From Bog-473 sp963828825 (GTDB taxonomy: Bacteria; Actinomycetota; Acidimicrobiia; Acidimicrobiales; RAAP-2): DNA of 64,000 nucleotides. Positions 1 through 10,024 of this stretch are shown here, piece after piece. The DNA lies in assembly GCA_963828825.1 (NCBI GenBank), contig CAWHGF010000004.1, positions 1,087,045 through 1,151,044 of the forward strand, written 5' to 3'. The position numbers were made by a program, and so were the translations under genes. Positions within the stretch are counted from its first letter, which is position 1. Every line of letters starts with the position of its first letter. The notes below the pieces were generated by a model. The model worked only from the letters and a program-made list of their open reading frames with translations. It made no database searches and was not told where the DNA came from.

Positions 1-1
1 C

Positions 2-901
2 ATCTTCGTGCTGAGTCCCGAGATCGAAAAGGCGGCGGAGGAGTGGGACGAGGCAGCCGAGCAGGCCCGCGCCGTGACCAAGTTGCGCGAGCTCAAGGAG
101 CACGGGATCGACACGCTCGTCGACCTCACCGTGGTGGGACTGGGCCGCTACATCCCGCGAGTGGTCACCATCGCAGAGCAGGTCCCCGAGCTCAACGTCG
201 TCGTGGCGACGGGCGTGTACACCTACAACGAGGTCCCGATGTACTTCCACTTCCGGGGCCCCGGGACCATTCTCGGGGGCCCTGAGCCGATGGTGGACGT
301 CTTCGTGCGCGAGATACGCGAGGGGATCGGTGAGACCGGCGTGAGGGCCGGCATCCTCAAGTGCGCCTCCGACCGCCCCGGCATCACCCGCGGGGTGGAG
401 CGCGTGCTCAGAGCAGTGGCGCAGGCGCACCGGGCCACCGGGGTGCCCATCACCACGCACACGCCGACGCCCCCCGAGCCGTGGGGTCTCGAGCAGCAGC
501 GCATCTTCAAGGAAGAGGGTGTCGACCTGACGCGGGTGGTCATCGGCCACAGCGGGGGCACCGTCAACACCGACTACCACCTGAGCCTGCTCGACAACGG
601 CTCGTACCTGGGCTTCGATCACTTCGGACTTCCGGGGATCACCCTGGAGGAGCGCGTCGATGCGGTGGCACGCCTGTGTGCGCGCGGCTACGCCCAGCGG
701 ATCGTGCTCTCGCACGACGCGATGTGCTTCGTCGACTGGTTTCCCCGGACCGTGATGGACGCGTCGAGCACCTGGCGCTGGACCTACATCTCCGACGAGG
801 TGCTCCCCGTCATGCGCGCCCGCGGCATCAGCGACGCCGACATCGCCACCATGCTGGTGGACAACCCCCGCACCATCCTCGAGGGCGGCGCCTCGTACTG
901 A
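2..901 (+). CDS. Phosphotriesterase-family metal-dependent hydrolase (5' end outside window)
   Basis: The reading frame is open from the first bases (IFVLSPE...). In this family that segment follows the N-terminal HxH metal motif, so the true start lies upstream of the window and the GTG at 8 is probably internal. Visible active-site elements of the TIM-barrel phosphotriesterase/PTE-related family are the carbamylated-lysine region (AGILKCASD), the metal histidines in ITTHTPTP and VIGHSGG, and the late aspartate in LSHDAM. Together they would hold a binuclear metal centre that activates water for ester or lactone hydrolysis. The substrate cannot be told; many relatives are lactonases. The gene ends 22 bp before an acyl-CoA synthetase on the same strand, suggesting a small catabolic operon. 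The family assignment is secure, the substrate is not. Confidence 0.88.
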   Translation: MFVLSPEIEKAAEEWDEAAEQARAVTKLRELKEHGIDTLVDLTVVGLGRYIPRVVTIAEQVPELNVVVATGVYTYNEVPMYFHFRGPGTILGGPEPMVDVFVREIREGIGETGVRAGILKCASDRPGITRGVERVLRAVAQAHRATGVPITTHTPTPPEPWGLEQQRIFKEEGVDLTRVVIGHSGGTVNTDYHLSLLDNGSYLGFDHFGLPGITLEERVDAVARLCARGYAQRIVLSHDAMCFVDWFPRTVMDASSTWRWTYISDEVLPVMRARGISDADIATMLVDNPRTILEGGASY

Positions 902-923
902 TGCAGCGGCGCGACGGGCAGGT

Positions 924-2407
924 ATGACCCTGCTCCAACCGGATCTCATCGCCGCGCTGGCCCGCGCCTTCCCCAACGGCGTGGCGTGGCGCAACCTGGC
1001 CGACGGCGCTGAGCTCACCTTGAGCGACTGGCATCGCCGCTCGAACCGTCTCGGCCGGGGCCTGCAGCAACGGGGGGTCGACCGCGGCGATCGTGTCGGG
1101 TTACTCATCGGCAACGAGGAACCGCTGGAGTGGCTGGTGTCGTATCTGGCCATCCACAAGGCGGGCGCGGTGGCGGTGCCGCTTTTGGCCCGTCTGGGCC
1201 CGGGCGAGCTCGCCCGGATTCTGCACGACGCGGGGGCATCCGTGGTTCTGTGCAGCGAGGTCGTCGACGAGGTCCGTGCCGCCGTCGGCACCGTGGTGTG
1301 CACCGGACGAGACAGCGGCCTGCCATGGGTCGACCTGCTCTCACCCGACGAACGTGATCTGGAGCCGGCGTTCGGCGCCGACGACGTGGCCGACATCATG
1401 TACACCTCGGGAACCACCGGCCGGCCGAAGGGTGTCGTCGTGCGGCACGGCGGGCTCTCGACGACCGAACGCGTGCCGTCGGCCTGGCTGGGCCTCGGCT
1501 TCCTCTCCTCCTCGCCCTTCGCCACGACCAGCGGGTCCCTGCTCGTCTCGGGCCCGCTGCGCGGCGGACTGAGCGGGTGGTTCCTCCCCCGCTTCAGCGC
1601 AGACGCCTGGGTCGCCTCCGTGGAGCGGGACCGCCCGGTGGCGGCCTTCCTGGTGCCGGCCATGGTGGAGCTGATCGTCAGCTCCCCCGGTTCGCCACGG
1701 CCGACCTCTCGAGCCTCGCCGCGGTCACGGTGGGAAGCGCGCCGATTGCCAAGGCGACCCTGCGCCGGTTCGGGTCGGGCCTGCCCGCGGCGGAGGTCCT
1801 CTGTGGCTACGGGATGACCGAATTCGGCGCCGTCACCGCCACGCCGATGGGAGACGGCGGACGGCACCTCGGCTCGGTCGGGCTCCCTCTGCCCGGCGTG
1901 GAGGTCCGCATTTTGGGCCCCGACGGTGTCGCTCTGCCGCCCGGCGACGTCGGAGAGGTGACCATCGGAGGATCGCGCCTGGCCCGGTCCTACCTCGGTA
2001 ACGACGAGAACTCCGACGACCCATGGGTCGATGGCTGGCTGCGGAGCGGCGACCTCGGCTACCTCGACACCGACGGGCACCTCTGGATCGTGGGCCGTGC
2101 GAAGGAGGTCATCATCCGGGGCGGCCACAACGTGGTGCCCGGCGAAGTCGAGGCGGCCCTGTTCGACCACCCGGGCGTGGCCGAGGCAGCCGTGGCGGGG
2201 GTCACCCACCCGGTCCTGGGCGAGGACGTGGCGGCCTGGGTGGTGCTCCGGGACAACACATCCGTCGGTGCGTTGCGCGCCTTCCTCCTGGAGCGATTGG
2301 CCGATTACAAGGTCCCCCGCCGGATTACCGTGGTCGACGCGCTCCCGCGCAACGAGAGCGGCAAGGTCATGAAATCCCGCCTCGAGTCTGGAGTCGACCC
2401 GGAGTGA
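924..2407 (+). pseudogene. AMP-dependent acyl-CoA synthetase/ligase, interrupted by a -1 frameshift
   Basis: This is an ANL-superfamily adenylating enzyme (fatty acid + ATP + CoA to acyl-CoA). The first part (924 to about 1688) carries the P-loop-like motif MYTSGTTGRPKG. The second part, in another frame, carries GYGMTEFGAVTATP, the hinge DGWLRSGDLGYLDTDG and the C-terminal catalytic lysine region PRNESGKVMKSRL. The two halves join exactly if one C is added to the C-run at 1684-1688, giving ...VSSPRFATADLSSLA. Either the gene is a young pseudogene or the sequence has a homopolymer error; every family motif is intact apart from this point. The restored protein is about 495 residues, normal for the family. 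Its stop overlaps the GTG start of the enoyl-CoA hydratase, so the two were probably co-expressed for activation and beta-oxidation-like breakdown of an acid. Confidence 0.85.
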
Positions 2408-3237
2408 CAGCGAGCTTCACCACCTTGACGGTCGAGGCGATCGGGCGCGTGCGGCGCCTCACACTCAACCGGCCGGACCACCACAACCCCCTCACGCCCC
2501 GCTGCATCCGCGAGCTCCTCCAGGCAGTCTCGGATGCGGAGGGCGACGCCGAGGCGAGCGTCATCATCATCCGCAGCACAGGGCGATCCTTCTCCTCGGG
2601 CTACGGCTTCATCGCCGAGGACACCGAACCAGGCGACTTCCCCAGCCACGCGTCGATCGAAGGCGACGTGTCAGCCATGTTGGCGCTCGGAGACGGGTGG
2701 GCGCGCCTCTGGAACTGCGCCCTTCCCGTTCTCGCACAGGTCCAGGGGAACTGCCTGGCCGGTGGCACCGATCTCGCCTTGCACTGTGATCTGGTCGTCG
2801 CGGCTGAGGACGCCACCATCGGCTTCCCACCGGTCCGCTCCATGGGTGTCCCGCCCACCAACATGTGGCTGTACCACCTGGGTCCGCAGTGGACCAAGCG
2901 GCTCGTGTTGACGGGCGACACGATCACCGGAGCCAAGGCCCGCGACATCGGCCTCGTCGTCGCCACCGCGGCCCCCGATTCCCTCGACAGTGTGGTCCTC
3001 GAGCTGGCCGAGCGGATGGCGCTCATCGGTCGCGATCTCCTGGTGGCGAACAAGCGGGTGGTCAACATGGGCGTCGAGCTCATGGGGCGCTCACAACTGC
3101 AACGGTTTGCGGCGCTCAACGACGCCATCGGCCATCGCGCGCCCGAGGCGAAGGCCTTTTCCGAGCGGATCGCCGAGGTGGGACTGCGCCAGGCGGTCAA
3201 GGACCGGGACGCGGCATTCGGCCCCCCGCAGGCCTGA
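2404..3237 (+). CDS. Enoyl-CoA hydratase/isomerase family protein
   Basis: A 277-residue crotonase-fold protein. The GTG start at 2404 overlaps the upstream stop (GTGA), which favours this start over the longer open frame. Crotonase features are visible: LTLNRPDHHNPLTP near the N-terminus, the oxyanion-hole segment (FSSGYGFIAED), and QGNCLAGGTDLALHCDLVVAAEDATIG written here in short as the second oxyanion loop LAGGTDLALHCD. The usual catalytic Glu of true hydratases, expected in the region after ATIGFPPV, is not obvious, so dehydration, isomerisation or another crotonase reaction is possible. Context with an acyl-CoA synthetase suggests breakdown of an activated acid. Confidence 0.85.
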   Translation: MTASFTTLTVEAIGRVRRLTLNRPDHHNPLTPRCIRELLQAVSDAEGDAEASVIIIRSTGRSFSSGYGFIAEDTEPGDFPSHASIEGDVSAMLALGDGWARLWNCALPVLAQVQGNCLAGGTDLALHCDLVVAAEDATIGFPPVRSMGVPPTNMWLYHLGPQWTKRLVLTGDTITGAKARDIGLVVATAAPDSLDSVVLELAERMALIGRDLLVANKRVVNMGVELMGRSQLQRFAALNDAIGHRAPEAKAFSERIAEVGLRQAVKDRDAAFGPPQA

Positions 3238-3239
3238 TT

Positions 3240-3728
3240 CGAAATCGTTCCACGTCGGTCAGCGACGTCTCCGGGGATGCCGAGCGCGCGCAGCGTCCGC
3301 CCGAGCCCGAGGAACGCCGACAGGCAGATGGTCAGGTCCAGGATCTCAGGATCCGTGAACGAGCCCCGCAGACGCTCCATGAATCGATCGTCGATGCTGG
3401 CGTGGTCGATGGCGAAGCGCTCGGCGTACTCCACGGCCAGGCGCTCCTGCTCGGTCAGCGCGGCATCGTCGGGGGACCCCACCGCGGAGTAGAAGTCCTC
3501 GTCGAGACCCTGCGCCTTGACCGTGTCCGCCCGGAAGGCGAGGCACACGGTGCAGTCGTTGAGTTGGGCGATCCTCGTTCTCGCCGCCTCACGCACGCGC
3601 GTGGGGAGGATGCTCTTGTTGTAGGCCGCGTGAACGAAGCGGGTCGCGGCCACGCCGAGCTCAGGCTGGAGCGACCAGATCTGCACGGCGTCACCACCCT
3701 CACCGGCGGGGATGTCCAAACGGGCCAT
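3240..3728 (-). CDS. Carboxymuconolactone decarboxylase/AhpD-like protein, 3' end uncertain
   Basis: Starts at an ATG (MARLDIPAGEGG...) and shows the AhpD-like core: a helical domain with the redox pair CTVC in RIAQLNDCTVCLAFRAD, then EERLAVEYAERFAID-type helices and a C-terminal LSAFLGLGRTLRALGIP segment. AhpD-like proteins act as thiol peroxidase partners or decarboxylases; the histidine usually three residues after the second Cys is replaced here. The frame does not stop after the normal domain end near 3260 but stays open, antisense to the hydratase gene, down to 2601. A lost or frameshifted stop codon is the likely reason; a one-base shift near 3265 would give TGA at once. I mark only the recognisable domain. 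It converges with the gene on the plus strand. Confidence 0.7.
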
Positions 3729-3815
3729 GCCGCGACTGTATGCCAGTATGCGAGATCGCGTGCAGTGGATCCGGGCGGACGGAGCCCCCGAAACGGAAAG
3801 CAGACGGAAAGCAGA

Positions 3816-4520
3816 ATGGCGCTCACTCGCTATACCTTCGACTCGGTTCGGTCCTGCGTCTGGGTCAGCGGACGCTCCAGCCTGCACCCGATCAACACGG
3901 AGACACGGGGCATCACCGGCTGGTTCGAGGCTGCCACGAGCACGGACGGATCGCTGGACCTGGACCAGCCGGTGTCCGGCGAGCTGGAATTGGCCGTGGA
4001 ACGCCTCACGTCGGGCAATCAGCTCTATGACCGCGAGCTGCGGCGACGCATCGACGCACGCCGATACCCGACCATCGGCGGCCGGGTGACCGACATCGTC
4101 GTCGACGGATCGCACCCCGACTACTTCGTCACAGGCGAGATCTCCTTCCACGGCAAGACGCGATCGTTCTCGCACGGAATGCAAATCGAGGTACGCGACG
4201 ACGGCATCTCGTTGACGGGCGAAGACGTCTTCGACATTCGCGAGTTCGGCATGAAGCCCCCGAGCATGCTGATGGTCCGCGTCTATCCCGAGATCTCCGT
4301 GCGCGTGGAGCTGCAGGGCGTACGCGACCGCGTGAGCACAACGCAGCACGCACGGAACAGGCGCGCTGCGTTTGCGGCCTTTCGCAGCGGGTATTGCCGG
4401 GACAGGTACGCCCCGAAATGCCGAGGTGAACTGCCCGCCGTCCCATTGCAACCAGCGACGGGCTTAGAGTCCAGAGTGAGACCCGAGCAAAGGGGGCGAC
4501 CATGGCGAAACACGAGCTAG
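3816..4520 (+). CDS. YceI-family lipid-binding-like protein
   Basis: Starts at ATG 3816 (MALTRYTFDS). The first about 170 residues match the YceI lipocalin-like beta-barrel: an N-terminal strand with ...SSLHPINTETRGITGWFE, a middle YDRELRRRIDARRYPTI segment (the usual place of the D-x-xL-...F/YP signature) and HGKTRSFSHGMQIEV. YceI proteins bind isoprenoid-type lipids; no signal peptide is seen, so this one may be cytosolic. The frame continues about 60 residues past the normal domain end (EISVRVELQGVRD) with low-complexity Arg-rich sequence and overlaps the catalase start. A missing base near 4330, where a shifted TGA occurs, would explain this. The C-terminal boundary is doubtful. Confidence 0.75.
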   Translation: MALTRYTFDSVRSCVWVSGRSSLHPINTETRGITGWFEAATSTDGSLDLDQPVSGELELAVERLTSGNQLYDRELRRRIDARRYPTIGGRVTDIVVDGSHPDYFVTGEISFHGKTRSFSHGMQIEVRDDGISLTGEDVFDIREFGMKPPSMLMVRVYPEISVRVELQGVRDRVSTTQHARNRRAAFAAFRSGYCRDRYAPKCRGELPAVPLQPATGLESRVRPEQRGRPWRNTS

Positions 4521-5957
4521 ATCCGACAACCACGGACGCCGGGATCCCGGTGGCCAGCGACGAGCACTCGCTCACCGTCGGACCCGGATGGCCCCATCCT
4601 GTTGCAGGACCATTACCTGATTGAGCAGATGGCGAATTTCAACCGGGAGCGGATCCCGGAACGCCAGCCCCATGCCAAGGGGGGCGGCGCGTTCGGCCAC
4701 TTCGAGGTCACGGCGGACGTGAGCCAGTTCACGAAGGCGGCCGTTTTCCAGCCCGGCACCACCACGGACACCTTGATCCGCTTCTCGACGGTAGCCGGCG
4801 AGCGGGGAAGCCCGGACACGTGGCGCGACCCACGTGGATTCGCCCTGAAGTTCTACACATCCGAGGGCAACTACGACATGGTGGGGAACAACACGCCGGT
4901 GTTCTTCGTCCGTGACCCGATGAAGTTCCAGCACTTCATCCGCTCTCAGAAACGTCGGGCCGACTCCGACCTGCGCGACCACGACATGCAGTGGGACTTC
5001 TGGAGCCTGTCGCCGGAGTCGGCCCACCAGGTCACCGTCTTGATGGGCGACCGCGGGATCCCGAAGTCATGGCGGCACATGAACGGCTACTCGAGCCACA
5101 CCTACATGTGGGTGAACGCCAATGGCGAGAGGTTCTGGGTCAAGTACCACTTCAAGACGGATCAGGGCATCGAATTCCTGACCCAGGAGGACGCCGACCG
5201 GATTGCCGGTGAGGATGGGGACTACCACCGGCGCGACCTGTTCGATGCGATCGGCCGCGGCGAGTATCCGAGCTGGACACTCCGAGTGCAGATCATGCCC
5301 TTCGAGGAAGCCCGGGTCTACCGCTTCAACCCGTTCGACCTGACGAAGGTATGGCCCCACGGCGACTACCCGCTGCACGAGGTCGGGCGACTGACCCTCG
5401 ACCGCAACCCCACGGACTTCCATTCGGAAATTGAGCAGGCCGCATTCGAGCCGAACAACCTCGTGCCCGGAATCGGCGTCAGTCCGGACAAGATGCTGTT
5501 GGCCCGCGTCTTCTCCTACGCCGATGCCCACCGGGCACGCATGGGGGTCAATTACAAGCAGATCCCGGTCAACGCGCCGAAAGCGCCCGTGCACAGCTAT
5601 AGCAAGGACGGCGCCATGCGGACCCACAACGTCTCCGACCCCGTGTACGCGCCCAACTCATAGGGCGGTCCGGCGGCCGATCCGGAGCGCTACCCGTATC
5701 TCGAGAGATGGGACGCCGACGGCGAGTTCGTCCACGACGCCTACACACTGCGGCGCGACGACGACGACTGGGGTCAGGCCGGCACCCTCGTACGCGAGGT
5801 CATGGATGACGCCCAGCGCGACCGACTCGTCTCCAACGTCGTCGGCCACCTCAGCCAGGGTGTGACCCCGCCAGTCCTGCAGCGTGCCGTCGAATACTGG
5901 CGCAACATCGACAAGGAGCTCGGCGACCGCATCGCCGATGGCGTCGGAAGCCCCTGA
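4502..5957 (+). pseudogene. katA: Monofunctional haem catalase, with one frameshift and one in-frame TAG
   Basis: A clade of short-subunit haem catalases that split hydrogen peroxide to water and oxygen. The ATG at 4502 follows a good ribosome site (AAAGGGGGCGACC). The frame then needs one G removed at 4586-4587 to give GPDGPILLQDHYLIEQ. After that the catalase signature is clear: RIPERQPHAKGGGAFGHFE with the essential His region, STVAGERGSPDTWRDPRG, and the haem-proximal VYRFNPFDLTKVWPH-type motif. At 5661-5663 a TAG replaces the Tyr expected in PNSYGGP. The same frame then continues with the C-terminal helical part to TGA 5955-5957. The restored length is about 484 residues, typical of the family. 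Two lesions in one gene mean either a pseudogene or sequence error. Confidence 0.87.
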
Positions 5958-5971
5958 GTTTCGGAACCTCC

Positions 5972-6181
5972 TCAGGACTCTTCGGTCTCCGTCGCCGGCG
6001 GAAGGATCCAGTGGAGGTGGTGTTCGGCCTCGAAGTAGCGCACCCAGATGTCCTCGATATCCTCGACGTGCTTCGTGCTCAAATAGGCCTCGCGAGCCCA
6101 TTTCTGCATGTCGGCGATCTGTGCCGCCGCTCGTTCCACCTCATCGACTGAAAGCGCTTTGAACTCCTGGTGACCTGGCAT
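5972..6181 (-). CDS. Small conserved-looking protein of unknown function (69 aa)
   Basis: I chose ATG 6181 because a strong ribosome site (GGAGGTGAGG) lies just upstream on the minus strand, which the longer frame ignores. The product (MPGHQEFKALSVDEVERAAA...) is acidic, helical, without membrane segment or signal, and rich in aromatic residues near the end (IWVRYFEAEHHLHWILPP). No family recognised. It converges with the catalase gene, ending 14 bp from its stop. Confidence 0.6.
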   Translation of the reverse strand: MPGHQEFKALSVDEVERAAAQIADMQKWAREAYLSTKHVEDIEDIWVRYFEAEHHLHWILPPATETEES

Positions 6182-6622
6182 CACGTCCTCACCTCCTCCG
6201 CGCTCCGACTTGGAAGAACCTTCTGACTGGCCTCGGGCCATTGTCGCGCACACGCGGTCGCGACGGCCACGCCCCGCAGCGCCGCCTGTCATCCGACACC
6301 CGCGTGAGCAATTCGGAGTCGAGTTCGGCCCCGGTCCCCTGTTGACGGGCTGGCTCCGACACGATGCCTGCGGATGTCCGCCCCAGTCAGTGAGCTATCT
6401 TCGGGCGGTGTTCCCAGCTGGGGTTACCGCCGGACTCTCGCGCGGCTTTGGCGAGCTATGTTTCTGGACCTATTCCGTCGACGCGTGGGTGCTGTGGGTC
6501 CTTGGAACATTGGTACTCCCGGGAACGGGTCCGATGCAGTTGTCGCAGTGTTCGAGGATCCACACTGCAACTCGATCGTTGGTCAGAACTGAACTCAATC
6601 CAAGCGGAATACGCGACGACAG
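6182..6622. other. Intergenic stretch without a supported gene
   Basis: About 440 bp between the divergently oriented small protein and the membrane protein at 6623. Open frames here (for example 6210-6626) have no recognisable domain or ribosome site. It probably holds promoters for both neighbours, but no convincing -35/-10 pair was found. Confidence 0.4.
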
Positions 6623-8752
6623 GTGACTAGATACCTGGAGGGGATTCTCCTGTTGGCCGTCGCGTTCGTCCCGCTCCAGACGGGCTCCTTTCTGTGGCGC
6701 GCCCGGCTCATGGGTGACTGGAGAGGTGGTCGGGCGCGGCTGGTCGAGATCGTAATGGATGTCACAGTCTTGATCCTCGTTTCGGAGATCCTCGGCAGCC
6801 TTGATCTTTACCGGGTCGCGCCCGTCGTCATCGCTCTTGCCCTTGTCGGAGTTGCCGCAATCTGGACGGCGAGACGACCTCCTTCGATGAGCTCAGAGGA
6901 GCCCGTTCCGCTGCCGACTCCAGAGGAGCGAACCGAGCCCAGAGCAGGAAAAATTGCGGCCCTCATCGTCGTGTCAGTCGTCCTTGCGGAGTGGAGCACG
7001 CAGACGGTGTCCGCCTACCACCACGGCATGCTGAGCACCGACACGCTCTGGTACCACATGCCGTTCGCCGCCCGGTTCGTCCAGGACCACTCCGTCACGG
7101 CGATCCACTACGTCGATTCGGGAGTCACGGCCTTCTATCCGGCGTCATCCGAGCTCGTCCACGCGTTTGGCATCCTCACAATGGGAAACGACGTCCTCTC
7201 GCCACTTCTCAACACCCTTTGGTTGGGAGTGGCGCTCCTGGCATCGTGGTGCATAGGTCGCCCATTTGGCGTCGGATCTGTGACGCTCACGGGCTCCGCG
7301 ATCTTGTTCGGAACCCCGGGACTGGTCGCGACCCAGCCGGGGGGCGCCTACGACGATGTCGTCGGGCTCGCATTCATGCTGTCCGCCGTTGCTCTTCTCG
7401 TCAACGCTCAGGTCCTGAGCGAGAGATCACAGCGGACGGCCTGGATCATGGCTGCCGCCTCGAGCGGTCTCGCCCTCGGTACGAAGTGGACCTTCATTGG
7501 GCCCGTCGCCGCCTTGACCATTGGGGTCTGGTTCGTCGTCGCCCGCGAGAAGCGAATCCGAAGCTGGGGAATATGGCTGGTGGCACTGCTCTTGACCGGT
7601 GGCTTCTGGTACGGGAGAAACCTCATCGCCGTCGGAAATCCCATTCCTCCTTTTCACCTGAAGATCGGTCCGCTCTCGTTGCCCAGCCCCCAAGTGACGA
7701 CTCCCTCCTCGACCGTCGCGCACTTCTTGTTCAATACGACCGATTGGCGCACATACTTCATCCCGGGGCTCCGACTCGCCTTTGGACCGGCATGGTGGGC
7801 GCTCCTTGGTCTTTCCGTCCTGGGCCTCGTGCTCGCAGTCGTCAAAGGGGATCGCCTGCAACGAGTCCTCGGTTTGGTGGGTCTCGCATCGGGAGTCATC
7901 TTCCTCTTTACTCCGCAATACCTCGTTGTCTTCGGTGTGCCTGCGCTCTTTGTCGAACAGGTCCGGTACACCGATGCAGCCGTGATCCTCGGTCTCGTCC
8001 TGCTGCCGATCAACCCGATGCTCTCGACCTGGGCCCGGGCCCGATGGATCTTTCTTGCCTATGGGGCGGTTCTCGCGGCCACTCAATTCGATGCCGGGAT
8101 CTGGCCGACAACGTTCTTCACGCAGCATTTCGTCGGCGGCCCTGTTCGTGGAATTGATTCTCTCATGGGGCTCTTCATCGGTGTCGCTGCGCTCGTTCTG
8201 GGTGCGCTGATCCTCTTGTATAGGAGCCAGCGCTCGGCCCGGAAGACTCTGGCATTCTGGTGGATCATCATCGGTGCGATCGTGATAGCGGCCGGGTTTC
8301 CGCTCCAGCAAAGCTATCTCCGTAATCGATACGTCGAATCTCCGTTCACGTGGTTTCAACACGAGGACAACCTCCGAGTGGGCGTCCTCGGAGAGTTCGC
8401 AGTGTTGCAGTATCCGTTCTACGGCAAGAATCTTTCAAACTACGTCCAATATTTGGGAGTTCATGGCTCCGACGGAACGTATTCACCGTTCGATTCTTGT
8501 CAAGAGTGGCGAGACACAATCAATGAGGGTCACTATTCCTACATCTACATCTCGACCGACGTCGTGAGAACGAGGTCTGCCATCCCTTCGGCAACACCAC
8601 CCGAAGCCAGATGGATGGCACCAGGCAGGGCTTCGAGGATAGTTCTACGGGGTCAGCTCCACAGCGCACAGCCGTTTCCCGGGTACAGCGGCTACACCCT
8701 GTACGAAGTGGGGCCGGACTTCTCCGCTGACGGATGTGGGGCCGCTGCGTGA
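6623..8752 (+). CDS. Large polytopic membrane protein, probable GT-C type glycosyltransferase
   Basis: A 709-residue protein starting at GTG 6623. It has about 12 hydrophobic segments, with loops such as STDTLWYHMPFAARFVQD and YVDSGVTAFYPASSELVHAF after the early membrane segments. That arrangement (an acidic residue in the first long external loop, multi-span core, soluble tail) fits GT-C glycosyltransferases that use polyprenyl-phosphate sugars outside the membrane. The last about 150 residues form a soluble tail with NLSNYVQYLGVHG and no membrane segment. No exact subfamily recognised. It sits at the edge of the heptose/glycan locus, on the opposite strand, convergent with the glycosyltransferase at 8866. 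Confidence 0.7.
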   Translation: MTRYLEGILLLAVAFVPLQTGSFLWRARLMGDWRGGRARLVEIVMDVTVLILVSEILGSLDLYRVAPVVIALALVGVAAIWTARRPPSMSSEEPVPLPTPEERTEPRAGKIAALIVVSVVLAEWSTQTVSAYHHGMLSTDTLWYHMPFAARFVQDHSVTAIHYVDSGVTAFYPASSELVHAFGILTMGNDVLSPLLNTLWLGVALLASWCIGRPFGVGSVTLTGSAILFGTPGLVATQPGGAYDDVVGLAFMLSAVALLVNAQVLSERSQRTAWIMAAASSGLALGTKWTFIGPVAALTIGVWFVVAREKRIRSWGIWLVALLLTGGFWYGRNLIAVGNPIPPFHLKIGPLSLPSPQVTTPSSTVAHFLFNTTDWRTYFIPGLRLAFGPAWWALLGLSVLGLVLAVVKGDRLQRVLGLVGLASGVIFLFTPQYLVVFGVPALFVEQVRYTDAAVILGLVLLPINPMLSTWARARWIFLAYGAVLAATQFDAGIWPTTFFTQHFVGGPVRGIDSLMGLFIGVAALVLGALILLYRSQRSARKTLAFWWIIIGAIVIAAGFPLQQSYLRNRYVESPFTWFQHEDNLRVGVLGEFAVLQYPFYGKNLSNYVQYLGVHGSDGTYSPFDSCQEWRDTINEGHYSYIYISTDVVRTRSAIPSATPPEARWMAPGRASRIVLRGQLHSAQPFPGYSGYTLYEVGPDFSADGCGAAA

Positions 8753-8865
8753 GGTCATATCCGCCGCCCCAAATCTCCTCGCCGAACACGCGAGTCACCG
8801 TCGATTTGTAGAGAACGACGTCTCGTTCAAACCAACCAACACTGACAGGAACGAGACCACATCTG

Positions 8866-9669
8866 CTAGGAGTCGAAGTCGACGGCCCCTTCCTCGTCAT
8901 TGGCATGCGATACGAAGGTGTCCCGACTGCTCGAGCGAGGATGGCTCTGACGGGTAGAGTCCCCCTTGACTCTCCACAGCCGCCAAATCCCTCGAAGATC
9001 ATTGAGCGCTGTTTTCACGATACGGACCCGTGAATCATCGTCCTCGACCCACCTCACAGGAATCTCATTAATTCGGAGGCCGTCCCGCCATGCCAGTGTC
9101 AGCAATTCGACATCGAAGAACCAGCCGTCATCTTCGATTCTTGGGATGAGGTCTCGGGCAACGCTTGCCCGGACCGCCTTGAATCCACAATGAGCGTCAC
9201 GGACCCCGTATCGGAGAAACCTCCGGGCGATACCGTTGAAGATCCGTGAAGTCACCTCCCGTTTCAGGCTTCGCTCGACCCTGGCACCAGGGGCAAGGCG
9301 CGAGCCGATCGAGATGTCGGTTTCGCCCCGGACAATCGGATCGAGCAAATCACGCAAGGACTCGAGCCCGGTCGAGAGATCGACATCCATGTAAGCGACA
9401 ACGTCGGCGCTACTGGTGGACCACGCTTTCTTCACTGCGCCCCCGCGGCCGGGTCGGTCGAGTCGGATCGCCCGCGCACTGGGGTTTACCGATGCGAAGG
9501 ATTCAGCTAGTGACCAGGTTCGATCCGTGCTTCCATTGTCCACGATCGTGATACACCAGTCGTAGGGGCATTCCGCAGACAGATACGAGGCCAGCGTGTT
9601 GAGACTGCTCTCGAGGACTCGCTGCTCATTCAGCACCGGGATCGTGATGTCGACGCTTGAGCGTGTCAT
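8866..9669 (-). CDS. Family 2 glycosyltransferase (dolichyl-phosphate-sugar synthase-like)
   Basis: I place the start at ATG 9669 (MTRSSVDITIPVLNEQR), which has a ribosome-site-like AAAGGCGGA upstream; the frame extends further but without domain content. The 267-residue product has the GT-A fold: VDITIPVLNEQ, IVDNGSTDRTW, RPGRGGAVKKAW, then the metal-binding YMDVDLSTGLESL (DxD-like) and the conserved DAHCGFKAVRASVARDLIP and DDGWFFDVELLTLA typical of polyprenyl-phosphate mannose/glucose synthases. It has no C-terminal membrane anchor. Likely role: loading a sugar on a lipid carrier for use by the GT-C membrane enzymes in this locus. It ends 113 bp from the convergent gene at 6623-8752. Confidence 0.88.
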   Translation of the reverse strand: MTRSSVDITIPVLNEQRVLESSLNTLASYLSAECPYDWCITIVDNGSTDRTWSLAESFASVNPSARAIRLDRPGRGGAVKKAWSTSSADVVAYMDVDLSTGLESLRDLLDPIVRGETDISIGSRLAPGARVERSLKREVTSRIFNGIARRFLRYGVRDAHCGFKAVRASVARDLIPRIEDDGWFFDVELLTLAWRDGLRINEIPVRWVEDDDSRVRIVKTALNDLRGIWRLWRVKGDSTRQSHPRSSSRDTFVSHANDEEGAVDFDS

Positions 9670-10024
9670 CGGATCCGCCTTTCCGTATCGAACCTCGGTC
9701 GGCCACGCCTCGGAATTTGAGCCAACACGCCAACGGCCTGTGGCATCCTGCCAACCCTCCGCGATTGCGCTGAATATAGCAAACGCTTGGCCCGCCAGAG
9801 AGGCCGAGTTCATAGATTTCCAGCTCATGGCCCTCTTACGCCCGCGGCGAGGCACTGCCGGTAACAATCGTCGTCACCGTTCGTTCTCCCCTTCAACTTT
9901 GGAAGTTCAGATCGATCGGATTCCTGCAGGCGGCCTTCGCCTCAGCCGAGGTGCCTCGTCAGATGAGGCACCGACTGGTTGACGATCGGGCGTGAGCGAC
10001 GAGAGATCGGTCCATGACCGAGCG
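9670..10024. other. Intergenic stretch with one hairpin
   Basis: No supported gene. It holds an inverted repeat at 9950-9957/9965-9972 (GGTGCCTC, 7-nt loop, GAGGCACC) about 50 bp past the methyltransferase stop. It could end the long heptose operon, but lacks a clear T-run. Confidence 0.4.

Noticed and set aside
2601..4451. A 616-codon open frame on the minus strand
   Set aside because: Only 3240-3728 has domain content; the rest is antisense to the hydratase and YceI genes and is open because of high G+C.
5661..5663. Pyrrolysine or suppressed TAG in catalase
   Set aside because: The gene also has a frameshift and there is no pyl gene in sight; error or mutation is simpler.
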